Origin: Niebla homalea
Lineage: Eukaryota; Ascomycota; Lecanoromycetes; Lecanorales; Ramalinaceae
NCBI GenBank assembly: GCA_019925105.1
Contig: JAHGAU010000003.1
Coordinates: forward strand, 1,364,001-1,428,000
Reading direction: 5' to 3'
Length of the DNA: 64,000 bases
Below, piece after piece: positions 12,226-23,430 of the stretch. The notes below the pieces were generated by a model. It saw only the letters and a program-made list of their open reading frames with translations. It did not search any database and was not told the DNA's origin. The position numbers were made by a program, and so were the translations under genes. Each line of letters opens with the position of its first letter. The first letter of the stretch is position 1.

Positions 12226-12480
12226 TCATCTAGATACATGGTGTCCAGTCGCTGATAATGTTCCCCAGGACCGCACGTAAACGAGAAGCGGGTTAGTGTC
12301 CCTTGCCGTATGTATGACCAGAATAGTGGTCATAAGGGCATTGCACCATTCGATGTCGGCGCCTGCGCGAAGCAGAACCCGACACCTCATATCCAGGCAG
12401 TACATGATTACTACTGCCAGCGCCCAGTACATGACTACTACTGCCAGCGCCCAGAACAAGTCGATATACTCATGAGTTAT
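12226..12480 (-). pseudogene. FHA-kinase relic (C-lobe fragment)
   Basis: The minus strand encodes WALAVVIMYCLDMR, RAGADIEWCNALMTTI, matching the kinase 2 segment WALAVAVMYCLGMR, RTNIEWCNTLMTTI. The WALAVVVMY unit is duplicated in tandem (27 bp), which breaks the helix after the activation segment. Other parts of the kinase domain are absent nearby, so this is a fragment. Confidence 0.75.
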
Positions 12481-12527
12481 ATATTTAGGTGTTTCGAGAG
12501 TTGAACATCTCCGTCGTAACCATGCTT

Positions 12528-12812
12528 CTATCCTGACGATGACTTTTGCTCCACAGTTTTACGCTGGGTAGAGCGAAAAATCTTCGGATCTGAGGTGGCC
12601 TTCACTGGATGTTGTGCGGCAGCAAGGGTCTTTCGTGTTGCTGCAGCCTTTGGGATAGTGTTTCGCATGGAAGCTGTCCGGCCGTCCTTGTTGACATGGA
12701 TGTTGCGAAGGGTCTTTCGTGTTGCTGCAGCCTTTGGGATAGTGTTTCGCATGGAAGTTGTCCAGCCGTCCTTGTTGACATGGATGTTGCGCGATGCATC
12801 TTCTGGGTGCAA
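12528..12812 (-). repeat. 84 bp tandem repeat (two units) in a probable kinase tail relic
   Basis: The block aagggtctttcgtgttgctg recurs at 12624 and 12708, period 84 bp (28 codons). On the minus strand the frame is open through both units (KAAATRKTLRNIHVNKDG) and ends EQKSSSG followed by a stop. The position, downstream of the kinase fragments at 13.3-14.2 kb on the same strand, suggests a decayed kinase C-terminal tail. Confidence 0.75.
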
Positions 12813-13249
12813 AGATCGTAGTTCATCAGACCATCCCGCGGGCGCGTTTTTATGGAGCCGAAATTGTCTGCCGAGTCACTTGCGGCTGCGAAGTCTATTC
12901 TCTGGACTTCCACGCAGGGTCCTGTTTTCGCATCTCCTGCGCCAAGACGTGAGACTGCTTGTTGCCTTAGTGGTGTACGGCCGACTAAATTGATCAAGTA
13001 CGGACCGAAAGGCACTTTTGGTTCGTCTGACTGTTGAGCACTGCAAGGTGCGTTGACGTCTCTTTCGAGTACTACAGTCTTGTAGAAAGGGTTATATATG
13101 TAGTGATGTGGCCAACCTTTGCTGCCTGGAGATCTGTGGGTTCAGACACATCTCCCTCCATCTGACACCTTTCCCGCTCAAGGCTCTGTATACGGCAATG
13201 TTGCTCAATTAGCCAAGACCAGGATCCCAGTGTATCAAAAAGATCATCT
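12813..13249. other. No gene recognised
   Basis: This lies between two kinase-derived pieces on the minus strand. It is probably decayed kinase tail sequence, but I see no alignable motif. Confidence 0.3.
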
Positions 13250-14220
13250 TAACACAGAGGGTCTGATGTCCTCTCTCTCTCTAGAGATTGCACCAACTCG
13301 CGTTCGACTTTGGTCCATACCGCTTCTTCCATTCGGCTGTTTCTTGGGGGCCGATGGCCATGCAATCCATGATGACTACGGCTAACACCCAGATATCCAC
13401 CGTGTCATCGTAGCGTTTAACTGTTCAAGTTGTTTGATCAGCATTATGTCGTTTGTGTTCGTTGTCTTGTTGGCCACTTTGTCCACAGGGCAAGCTATCA
13501 CAAAAGAGGCATAGAGTGCTTGCCAGCCTCTACCGGGCCATTCCGGAATGGTGTCCCTGTGGGATGATGGAGAAAGAATGAGAGCTGCAACTCTGACTCG
13601 TGGGCTGTTTTGATTCTGTTAGGCTCTCCAGTCGACGTCGCTTCTCTTGCTTGAGACGAGACCGGTGTCTGGTAGGTCTATTCATTACTGTCTCCCAATA
13701 TCTCTTGCAAAGCAGAAGCTGATTAGAGATGACTGATAGTCAAAAATGATTGGGGACTGTGAGGTGATATTTATCCTAGCTGAGTGCAGTGTCGAGAAAT
13801 TTCAGGCGTATTGATGTAGCCGAGCTTCACTAGTGGGAGTGTTATCATGTACTCATTTCTGTGTCGTGTCCACCGCTTGAACGTTTCAAGTCCGCTGCCT
13901 AGGCTTCCGTCTTTGTCCACTGAATATGTATGTGTCGTGGCTGGGGATTTGTTCTGTGCGGCCTAAGGCTCTTGTCTCGAGGATGTCTTCTGAGGTAAAG
14001 GTGAGGGAGCCTGTGAGGTCTTTGCGTGCTCCGGCGTTGAGGAATGAGGAAGAGGGTAACTGTGACTGACTTCTGCCGAGTTTGGTGCTTACTTCAGATA
14101 GAGGACTTGGAGCGTCTGAATCCACTTCTTCAAATGCAACATAGTGCCGCTAACTCAGAGGTATTGAACGTTTTCAACGTTCACATCATCTCCATACGAG
14201 ACCTCGAATGTATTTATCTC
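13250..14220 (-). pseudogene. FHA-kinase relic (FHA piece plus C-lobe piece)
   Basis: Two pieces in the expected order on the minus strand. At about 14215-14155, EVSYGDDVNVENVQYL matches the end of the FHA-like domain (ISYEDNEEAEKRLKYVWV in copy 2). At about 13410-13265, VDIWVLAVVIMDCMA followed by a W-C-N-L motif matches the C-lobe. The glycine loop, HRD and DFG segments between them are not found, and several stops interrupt the frame. Confidence 0.7.
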
Positions 14221-14339
14221 TCATTGCTCCAGAAGCAAGACTTTTTTGTTTGGAAGAACCCTTCCTTGGGGTCGTTGATGTCCTTAGCGCTGAGACTTGC
14301 TTCTGGATGGCATCAAAACATACTGGTGCCGACCATGTG

Positions 14340-14800
14340 GATGAGATACCGTCATCATGGAACGGATCAAGAGGCTGGCTTTGCGTCCTGATTTCCGCGG
14401 AAAAGGGATTTCATCGCATAACATTCGGCAGTGCTAATCTCCTTAACTTTACAGACACTTGCGTAACTGCCCTCACCTAATTCTGAGAACTTGGTGAATC
14501 CAGAAGTATAAGGGTACGTGGTAACCCAGGCACCAGTAGTAGTATCTCGTACTACGTGGTGGGTCTTCTTGACAAGTTCTCCGAGATTGAAGGTGTCGTC
14601 CTTCAGTCCTTTGAGGAAATCTGCTCTGGCTTTCTTCCCTCCCCCCAAATGAGTGGGGTTCATAGAAAGCCCAACGTGTTAGACCAGATAGCTGCAACTC
14701 TGGTTCCCAGGCGGATCTAGGATTCGTAGGCTCTCCAGACCGTGTCGATTCTCTGGAGATGGGGCGGGGGCGGTGTCTGGCTGGGATCGACAACTCGCGG
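14340..14800 (-). pseudogene. FHA-kinase relic (N-terminus and N-lobe joined to a tail piece)
   Basis: On the minus strand EPELQLS is an N-terminal tract also seen in copies 1 and 3. KTHHVVRDTTTGAWVTTYP and FTKFSELGEGSYASVCKVKE match copy 1 just before and in the glycine loop, followed by CYAMKSLFRGN (catalytic lysine). Immediately after that, the DNA at about 14395-14350 resembles the RSQPLDLFHD tail of copy 2 rather than the rest of a kinase domain, implying an internal deletion of about 300 codons. The glycine loop is also altered (GEGSYAS). Confidence 0.72.
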
Positions 14801-15666
14801 AAGGGGAAAATGGCCTTGAAGGGCTAGAAGGTATATATTTAGGTCTTCCAAAACCTCGTGCAAAGGAGAAGATGTATGGAATGTACTAGTGGAAGAAGGA
14901 AGAAAGTCGAGGTCTCTGGGGTGGTATTTATGCCAGCGGATTCAAGTGTTGAGTGAAGTCCACACCTTCTAAGTGTCAGGATTGGAAGGCGACGCGTTTG
15001 CGTGACACTCCCTCGTGAACACCACAACAATGCGCTCCGCCTTTGGATTCACTTCGACAGAGCAATACGTCCCTGATGGTCAGCAGATATGTTGGTGGTG
15101 CCCCACATCGCCCAAAGCTAGCGTCACGTTGCAAATGCCCGTGTCGAGTAACACCTAAAGTGTCTATGGTGTTTTTTTGCAGACCCGCAGTGTTTCGTCG
15201 TTACACTACTACGTCATAGTGGAGATGTGAAGTCTCCAACTCCGGTTTTGTTCAAGTGAGGCGCCCCACCAGGACCCCGCCTTTCCCTCTGTACTTTGGC
15301 TTCCTCTGAAAATCTTGCAGGAACAGCAAAAAAAGACAATGTTAGGAGCTAACAGTAAGTCAGCAGGAAGGTTTGATCATCTTGGTGGAATTTATCCAGC
15401 GGCTGTAGATATACCAGTACATGATGTGCATTCATATACCGTTGATCATCCTTCCAAAGTCTCGATCATCAAATACAAGCCTTGACCAGAGTCTAAATCC
15501 ACCCAGATGCCTTTAGATAGATGATTGCCCATCGCTGATGCCAAGGACATAGAATCCCAAACTGATTTTGACTGAGATGCCGCTAGACTCCAAACTTCCT
15601 CTGTTCTCAATGCCATTCCACAGAGCTCATCAGGTATTTTCAGTCCACAGATCAGTAGCACATGAC
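14801..15666. other. No gene recognised
   Basis: This is the 3' flank of kinase copy 2. An 81-codon frame at 15446-15691 overlaps the end of that gene but has no recognisable motif. Nothing else can be supported. Confidence 0.4.
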
Positions 15667-18127
15667 TTATAGACGCCTTTTTTTGGAACAAATCTCAGTG
15701 ACGGCTTCTTCAGATTGAGAAGAGTTCCGACGGTGCTTCTGACTGGGCAACGCGTTCGCGAGCTCGGACTCAGTCTGCCAGTCTGAGAAAGGCCGACTGT
15801 TCTCATCATGGAACAGATCGGAAATCTGGCCTCGCTCCACAGGCTTGTGTTCGGAATGGACCTTGGCGAGCTCCGACTCGGTCTGCCAGTCTGTCAAAGG
15901 CCGACCGTTCGCGTCATGGAACAAATCAAGAGGCTGGCTTCGCCCCTCAAGATCTTTTTCCGACTGCTCTGTAGCAGCATCTAGTTGCTTCGTCGGCTGC
16001 TCCAGGGCCTTTTGAGTAGCGCATGCCCACCATGCATCTGGGCCGAAAATAGGATCGAAGTCGACGGTGGCATTACGCACTATATTCTCCCACATACAAT
16101 GACATTCGAGGTCATTGCTTAGGACCTTTATCTCCTCTGTAAGGTCTGCATCGAACTCAAAGGGCGACTGGAGGTTTCGTGACTCCACAGCTCTCTCCAT
16201 CTGCTGGAGGAAGGTGAAGAACGGATCGTACTTTCTCAGCAATTCATGAGCACTACGTCGATCCTCCGCATCCATCTGAATCATGTGATACCAAATCATG
16301 TTCACCAGTTGTCTTCGAATGTTAGGCTGGTCGCCCTTGTCGTTCCTAGCATTGTCAATGGTGGTCATGAGGGTGTTACACCATTCGATGTTGGTGCGTG
16401 CGCGGGGTGGAACCCCACCCCTCATACCCAGGCAGTACATGACTGCTACTGCCAGTGCCCAGATGTCTACCTTGTTAGTGTAATGTGTATCTGCATAGCA
16501 GTTTAGCCAAAGCGACAGATTCAAGTAAATATGTTCGATAAATCTCTGATGAAGAAAAGAATGGTAGGGTCGATCGCTTACCAATGAATTGTTCGGGCGC
16601 TAAGAATTCCAGCGTGCCGCATTATGTCTTCATTTTGGATCTCGGTGTTTGCCCTGGTTTTGGCGCGTCCGAAAGACCGAAATCAACGAGCTTGATTTTG
16701 AACAGAGGGAGTTGTTCCACCTACGCAAGCAAGCACGTTAGTCAATATGGTTAATGGTACGAGTGTGGTAACCTGTGGAGTGCAAAAATGGACTGTGCCG
16801 TGAAGCTGGGCTACTGTACCATGATGTTCCTTGGTTTCAGGTCTCTGTGAGTGATGTTCTTCTGATGAAGATACTCGAGGGCCTCAAGACCCTGCCAAAG
16901 GACTATAGAGGTCTTTTCGTCAGGTAAACCCTGAGGCACAGTCTGGTCCAGAAGATTTTGCAGGTCGCCCTGCGGCAATAGCTCCATCAACATGCATAGG
17001 GAGTCGAAACCCTTGAAAAGATTGTAATATCGAACTATTCGATGCTGTAGATACGTTAGCTCTTGTCTTGGCACGTTTACACAACTTACATGATCGAGAC
17101 CAGCTAATGTAGCGGCTTCCTTTTTAAGAACTTGGCGTGCCAACCTATACTCCTCGTACCGCACATGACCCGGTAAGAGCTTTTTCATGGCGAACCGTGC
17201 GGCAGTGCTAACATCTGCAACCTCGTGTACAGAGCCAAAGCCGCCCGCACCAAGCTCTCCGAACTTGGTGTATATCTTCTTGTAAGAAGTCGTTAGTGCT
17301 TTGCTGCGATCTCCGGTTCTTTGATGTGTGTTGTGGTTGAGCGGGATAATGCTGAGACACCCATTGTCAAGGTTCTTGATAAAAGTATCCCTGGTTCTCT
17401 GATATGCAGGCACAAGATCGCCGTGATGGGGAAATCTGAATTTGAACCGGAGCCCGCTGGCAAGTGTCACTGTGATATCTTCCTTCTCCGGGAAAAGAAC
17501 CCAGACGTATTTCAAACGTTTCTCCGCCTCCTCATTATCTTCATATGAGATCTTGAGTGCATTTGTTTCTGAATGAGAGTGTAAAATTAAGAGTCCCTCC
17601 TAGACAAAGACCGTATTCAGTAAACGTAGGGTGCTTTCGGTATACGAAAGGCAGCAACCTTTCTGGTGACTACTAACCGTGGTAAACTTTATGCTGAAGG
17701 TGACTGAGCTGATACCACTCGCTCGGCTTCCAAGGAAAATGTCACATACGTTCTGATCCATTAAACAGTCAGTTACAACGGTAGATATTTAGGGGAACCT
17801 TATATTCAGAGAAAGTCTTGTTACCGGGTCGCTCCCGCAGACATAGCCACTAGGCGGATGCTGAGGAGGGTGAGCAAAGGACAAGTCGAGTGTCGACTCA
17901 TCTTGACCTTCTGTATGCTTCCCCTCCGGAGTCTCTCTGACCGGCGTGGTCTGTCGCTCATCCTTCCAGACTACTGGATCTTTTGATTCTGTTGTAGATT
18001 CATGGCGGTGATAGTGTCTCCAATTGACAGAACGTTTGAATGACTTTCGGGCTTTCCTGTTCAATGGGACCAAAGACAAGATAAGATCTGGGTTGTCTTG
18101 CTCTGGATTTGAGGGGGAGGTGTCCAT
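15667..18127 (-). pseudogene. FHA-like domain Ser/Thr kinase, copy 2, with one nonsense codon
   Basis: Exons 18127-17825, 17752-17678, 17599-17090, 17044-16820, 16720-16582 and 16490-15667 keep phase throughout (692 codons). The FHA-like part has GYVCGSDP, NVCDIFLG, SGISSVTFSI and LKISYEDNEEAEKRLKYVWV. The kinase has LGAGGFGSV, FAMKKLL, HRDLKPRN and VDFGLSD. At codon 404 (minus strand, plus positions 16622-16624) TAA stands where copy 3 has CAA: MKT-stop-CGT against MKTQCGT. The rest of the domain (LEFLAPEQ, VDIWALAVAVMYC) and a tail with two 36-residue DLFHD repeats is open and well conserved. Translation would stop before the APE motif and lose the C-lobe. It is either a recent pseudogene or a readthrough/allelic case, and it is divergent to LRDWRAY member C. 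Confidence 0.85.
15745..15960 (-). repeat. 108 bp in-frame repeat (two units) in the kinase 2 tail
   Basis: Two 36-residue units begin DLFHDANGRPLTDWQTESEL and DLFHDENSRPFSDWQTESEL. They are diverged but clearly tandem, and the period is divisible by three. Confidence 0.8.
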
Positions 18128-18764
18128 GTTCGTGGGTCATGCTCTTTGAATTGGAGAAGGCAGAAAATCGGTTGGCATGAAGCCAAAGTCTTCGCTTCGA
18201 AATAGAAAAAGGGAGCAGAATGGTCGGTAGGAAGAAGAAAAGAATCATGGTCAGGGCCGTTCAATTCAAGGGACTTGTCTCTGTGTTCCAAGATGTGTTT
18301 ATGGATACAAGCGCAGGACTAAGCCCACAACACGACATTCAACGGAGGGTGTTACAAAAGAGAATGCTCGGTATACCCTGCTACACAAGAAGACCGCGTA
18401 TACAGAAGCGCGTTCGGCGTTCGGGCATCAACTTAACAATGCACCAATAGACGCATCACTGTAGCGTATCTCAGTCTTAGGTGAAGTGTCGAGATCCGAC
18501 AAGGACGAAGCGAAGACACAGGTGTTTCTAATCAGACTGTAGGTGTTGCACCATAGCCACTCAACATCTTAAAGTTCCTGCAAACTTCAAACCCTTTAAA
18601 GCACCATTTTCATACAATTTTTCTTCCACTCAGCTTACAGAGTCTCACCAAATCCTTCGCAATCCTGATCATTCATACAGCAATTAAACCCCACCTCTAC
18701 TGCTACCACCAGTCGTTTTCTTGCACGTAGATCGTTCGTCCAAATCTTGATCGGCTCTTGAACC
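18128..18764. promoter_or_regulatory. Shared upstream region of divergent pair 2
   Basis: 637 bp separate the start codons of kinase copy 2 (-) and LRDWRAY member C (+). A ctttcc/tttaaag-type AT-rich stretch and a caccattttcatacaattttt tract occur near 18600, before the member C start. Bidirectional promoter function is inferred from arrangement only. Confidence 0.45.
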
Positions 18765-20878
18765 ATGCTCAACACACCAGAACGTTCGGTACTTGGTAAC
18801 ATGAGTCCGGCCATTTCAATCAACCAAAGCGTGGACCTTGAGGACGTTGATCGTAAATTATTGTGAGTTTACGTTCGCTGTCTTTCTGACAGGTAAATGA
18901 CTGAGAGACTCTTTCTAGCGCTAGTCGAAGACCGCCCTACGAGTGGAACCACATGAAGATCGACGAAGCAAACGCAAAAGCTGCTTACAACGAGCTCGTG
19001 AGGCTGGAAGCTCGGCCATCGAGGCACATCCGGGAAGAATTTGCGTATCACACCTGGACCTATAAGCCTGGTGTTGCAGAGCACGAAGGAGTTGTCGAAT
19101 GGTACGATGCGGAGGCTGATACCCTAGACCACGCAGACGAGGCTTCTTTGATGCCTTATCACTGGAAAATGGAGCGAAACCTATTTCAAGGACAGCTCCA
19201 ACAATGGAAGGAATTTCGAAAAGCACAAGCAACGTTCAAAGAAGACCATTACCTGAGAAACCGTTTTCTTGCACGGTCAACAATGTTTCCCGCACTGAAG
19301 TCCCGTGACTCGGTACTTACACAAAAATTAACAACACTCCACGATTGGCGAGCATATCGCGCGTACGCCCTGGGAAAAATCACACACCAAGACTCTTGTA
19401 GGACGGCTGATCGAGACCAGATTTCTCAATTGAAGAAAACCTTCTCACGTCTTTGGGATTTTTCGCAAAAGTTTGAGGCCCGACCCAAATTGACGCAGAA
19501 GATCATCCATTTAAAGATCCATCACAAAGCATGGTCGGTTGAAAAAGGACTACTGGGACGCATTAATGCGGAAATTCTTAGGATCCTCGAAGAAACGGTT
19601 GATGAACTTTTCACTCGGGATCCAGCGCTACTTGTTGAACTTGAACAGGACTCGGAAGAGACCGCGCAGTATCTTGCCGAAAAACTAGGAGATTTGTGCG
19701 GCTTTAAGTGGCCGTTACGTCCGCCATCTGCCTCACTATCAGCACTGGACAAGCTATATCAATGGGAGCGAGAAATCTCAAGATTGTCAGATCTCTACCA
19801 GGAGTGGAAAAACAACCTCGAGTGGTTACGGATAAACCACGATGCCAATGATGATAATGCTGCTTACGTGTTGCCACTGGAGCCCAACGTGATACGAGCT
19901 AGAAGCCTATGGAAACTACATGTTCAGTCTAGACAGAAGCAACTTTCGGATGCGAGAAATTGGCAGACATGTTGGAAAGATGTTGAGGACTTCTGCGAGA
20001 AGGACTTCGGTGCTCCGCTTGTACAGGGGCTTTCAAACTGTTACCCTGAAGGGACGCAAAAAGAGCAGTGTGCAGCTTTTTTCTCTATTCAGGAGGCTGC
20101 TATGGCTCTTAAGACTGCGGAGCAAGAAGCTGCTGAGGCACTGACTATACTCAATCAGTCTAAGGAGCTTCCAGAATGTCCACAGGGCACTCCATCAATG
20201 TTGGGTAATGCAAAGATCGGGAGAAAACGCAAGGCGAATGATGAAGCACCGATGGAACCGCATGCTAAGCGCATTTGTCTTCCTGGTGAGGTGTCTGCTG
20301 AAGACAAGGTCAGCAGACCTCGGCATCAGCCAGTTCCATCAGCAAAGCCTACGTCAATCAGTAGGATTACGAAGCGTGTCCGCCGCGCTTCCCCTACCCC
20401 CAAACCGTCTCTTTCCACCGCCGTCAAATTGGAGGACGACGAGCTTCCTTGGGATGGGTCTGCTGCAGACAAGGTCGACGTGCCTCTTTACCAAGCGCTT
20501 TCACCAGCAACGCCTGAACCAGCCAATAGTGCACCTCCACCTACGAAGCGAGTCTATTCCGCTTCCCATGTCCCCGAACCGTCTGTCCCCATAGCCGGGA
20601 AAATTGAGGACGAGCAAATTCAGCTCGTGACAAAGAAGCCGGATCGGGGCAAACAGGCCGCGCAAACCTCCAAAAACGGCAAGGGGATTACAACAAAATC
20701 CACAAAAGACACAGGTAAAGCCGCAGTCACAAAGACGGGCCGTGTAACCAAGCCCAAAGATCATCGTGCTGAGGCTAAGGCTAATGGTGGTGTGAGACGG
20801 AGCGAGCGGGTCAAGGAGATGGAAAAGAACTTGCGATGCAGGCAGGGCTGTACGGAGACGCATGAGCGTCAGTACTGA
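18765..20878 (+). CDS. LRDWRAY-family protein, member C
   Basis: Exon 1 (18765-18862, 98 nt) encodes MLNTPERSVLGN and ends in VDLEDVDRKLL. Exon 2 is 18925-20878, joined by a 62 nt GT-AG intron in phase, giving 683 aa. Family signatures: NAKAAYNELVRLEARPSRHI, MPYHWKMERNLFQGQL, LHDWRAYRAYALGK, and the WEREISRLSDLY segment. From about residue 450 the chain is basic and disordered, with HAKRICLP, two diverged repeats around KRV.SAS..PEPS, and a Lys-rich stretch. It ends in NGGVRRSERVKEMEKNLRC, almost the same as the end of member A and similar to D. No known domain is recognised; nuclear location is inferred from the basic motifs. It is divergent to kinase copy 2, which carries a stop, so this pair may be losing function. 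Confidence 0.82.
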
Positions 20879-21959
20879 GCAAGTGATCTTCCGGGTCCAT
20901 CCATTGCGGCTGTGACATGGGCATGAGTGTTCCGAGGGTTGAATATTCGTTCCGACTTTGTAGAAAAGTCGATCTTGACGACCATCTCGATGACGAGTTC
21001 GACGGAAGCTACTTTGTGCTGTCCTTTGAGGGGATGCCATTTGTCAGTCAACTGATGGCCGAGATACACAGTTTGCGGCGAGAGGGAGAGCTCCGGAAGC
21101 CAGGGTTCTGAACATGTGGGAGGATTGATGTATGACGACATGCCGTACCTTTTGTCAAGAAAGCGAGTATCGAAGTAGCTGCCGATTGCAATGATTTTTT
21201 ATGATGTTGTCACATCTGCAAGCGGCCATGCAGTAGCAGCTTATCAGCTTACCATTGGCGGCTTCGGGTCGACCTGTATCTCAGCTAGCTAGATAGTCCA
21301 GGCAGCTCCATACCGTGACAGGACCGTCGACCGTTGAGTGTACATCTTGGGCATTGAGGCTCCCATCACTGCGTTCATGGATGCATACCTTTCCTTCGTA
21401 GGTTGCATTTGCCCACATGAATCTTCTCTAGATTGACATCTGCTCTTGATTGCATGCAATCTACCGGAAATGCTAATCTCTGGCCGCCAAGGACATACTT
21501 GTCCCCAATATTTGCAATCATTCGCCTACCCGTGGTTTCTCTTCTGTGAGCTCCTTCCACTGACAGCCTCCTTTGCCCTGTCTCCACCACAGCCAATTTT
21601 CTGGCCTGATAGTAGCTTCTGCGCCGGGGTATATCCATCTTGGGCACTGTGGGGAATAGGGGCATTTTGCGGTCACATTCGCCCTGTACAGACCCCTGAT
21701 TAGCACTTCTGCATGGCTGCAGGGGTCTTCGAGATCGAGGGAGCTTTGTGTTGAGTCTGAGTTGGAACGATCGTTTTTCTCTCCTTACTCACGTGGATGC
21801 TGCGGGGCTGCTTTGACTACGGCGATGGTCGGTCGGATGAATAGGCACAATTTCTTGCACTGAGCCTCAGAGCGACAAAAAGTTGCCGGAGCCTCAGACA
21901 AACCAGAAGGTGTGCGTGCCACCCCCAAAGGATTGTCTCTTCCAAGACCCTTTGTCGCG
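20879..21959. other. No gene recognised
   Basis: The 3' flank of member C. The first 100 bases resemble the 3' flank of member D (cagtactgagcaagtgatc versus tagtactgggcagatccac), indicating that the duplicated unit includes downstream sequence. No other gene signal is seen. Confidence 0.4.
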
Positions 21960-22575
21960 TCCTCCCGGGATTGAGTTTGCCAGACAATGCCGGTACTAAA
22001 TGCGCCAAGTTGTGCCTCAGGATCTTCTCTCAGCACATCAGTGCCAAACAGATGTCCCAGATGGAAAAGCATACACGCACAACTCATTCTTTTGCTGAGA
22101 CACCGTTTAATCGTCTGCACGTGCACCCCCAAATCGTTTGCATATGCACCAATTTTTTGCGGGTCTTCTGAGTAATGCCGGCTGTATTTCTTTGTATTGC
22201 GGAAGAATTCAGAAGAACTTTTTAGGATCTCAACTCAAAGTTTACGTATGCCACTACGGCAACAATGAGCACATAGTCTAGGTGATCTAACTGGTTCCAG
22301 AAATAATATGTAGATAAATGATATGCCGAGCACTGCAACGAGGACAAAATGACGTTTGGTTATTGAGAAACGGATGCATGCTGAAGCCACTTATGTAAAT
22401 TCACAACTGTTTCCTGGTCTTCACCAAGTAATTACACCTTTATATTCAGATAAAGTAGCGTCTATGCTCGTCTTCTGAACCCTGACAGCTGACCCCTACC
22501 AGGACGACGGTGTGGGAGGTTTAGCAATCCAGCGCTCCTTGTCCAAATCGTAATGAAGTCGGCTCTATGGCTCAA
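21960..22575. repeat. Segmental duplicate, right copy (of 10620-11345)
   Basis: Same order of shared blocks as the left copy: gcacccccaaatcgtttgca, ggctgtatttct, tggttattgagaa, and gaagtcggctctatggct near 22552. The copies are diverged with many indels, so the duplication is not recent. Confidence 0.6.
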
Positions 22576-22619
22576 TAAGTCTATATCCCTCTGACCGGAT
22601 CCTGAGCAGAACGTACGTC

Positions 22620-22975
22620 TTTCCCATCTGGAAAACCCTCTGGGATCTCATGTCCGAAGGAATTCAGCACCCATTGACCATCTGCATTTCGCTCCCACGT
22701 CTACCAATCCCCCTCGCCTTTCCCCCTCTGATATGACTCTGATCGAGGCAAACTTCTTCCCTGTTCAGGAGAAGGCTCTGGGGTCTCATGTCCGAAGGGA
22801 ATGAGCGTCCATTCGCCATCTGCCTGTTCGCTCCCACATCTACCAAACGCCCCCACCTACCCTCTCTGACTTGACCATGATCGAGACATACGTCTTCCCC
22901 ATTCAGGAGAAGCCTCTGGGGTCTCAAGTCTGAAGGGTATTAGCGCCTATTCGCCATCTGCCTGTCGCTCCCACA
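22620..22975 (-). repeat. 138 bp tandem repeat, about 2.5 units
   Basis: A ctctgg-ggtctca-tgtccgaagg block recurs at 22638, 22776 and 22914, an exact 138 bp period (46 codons). The minus-strand frame is open over two units (RPQSLLLNREEVCLDQ type). Its position downstream of a kinase fragment at about 23.4 kb suggests a decayed kinase tail. Confidence 0.85.
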
Positions 22976-23369
22976 ACCCGATCCAAGTTTGTGGCTCTTC
23001 GGCTTTGATAGTCATGGTGAGAGGTGAGAAGGATTTTGGTGGTTCAGCTTGAGGAAGTTGAGGGGCTCGATGCGCTCGCCACGTGCCCAGAACGAATCGA
23101 ATGCTGTCACGGTGGATTATATATTTAGGTACTCCAGGCATTGGAAATCTTCGTCTGGGCTCGAATCGAGTATCGCGGGGAAATGGCCAGAACCGCCCTG
23201 CACTAGCTTGTCAAGATTCGTATGTGTCTTTGCGACCTTGGAACTCTTGGCGTTACGTTGAGTGACAGGAGGAGCTCTTGGGCCTAATTTGGCCTTTACT
23301 GAATTTAGCGTATGCTTGTCCTTCCTGGGGCTTGTGTATGCCAGTTCTTCCTGGTGGGCTGAATGTTGG

Positions 23370-23430
23370 ATTTATCCAAGAATGACGACGCCGAGTGCTC
23401 ACACGTCGACAGCATTGGTATAATTCAATC
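23370..23430 (-). pseudogene. FHA-kinase relic (C-lobe fragment with stop)
   Basis: The minus strand reads YTNAVDV-stop-ALGVVILG, matching YTNKVDIWALAVVIMYC of copy 3, with TGG changed to TGA at the invariant Trp. No glycine loop, HRD or DFG is found upstream. With the 138 bp repeat block it probably represents one dead kinase gene spanning about 22.6-23.5 kb. Confidence 0.65.
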
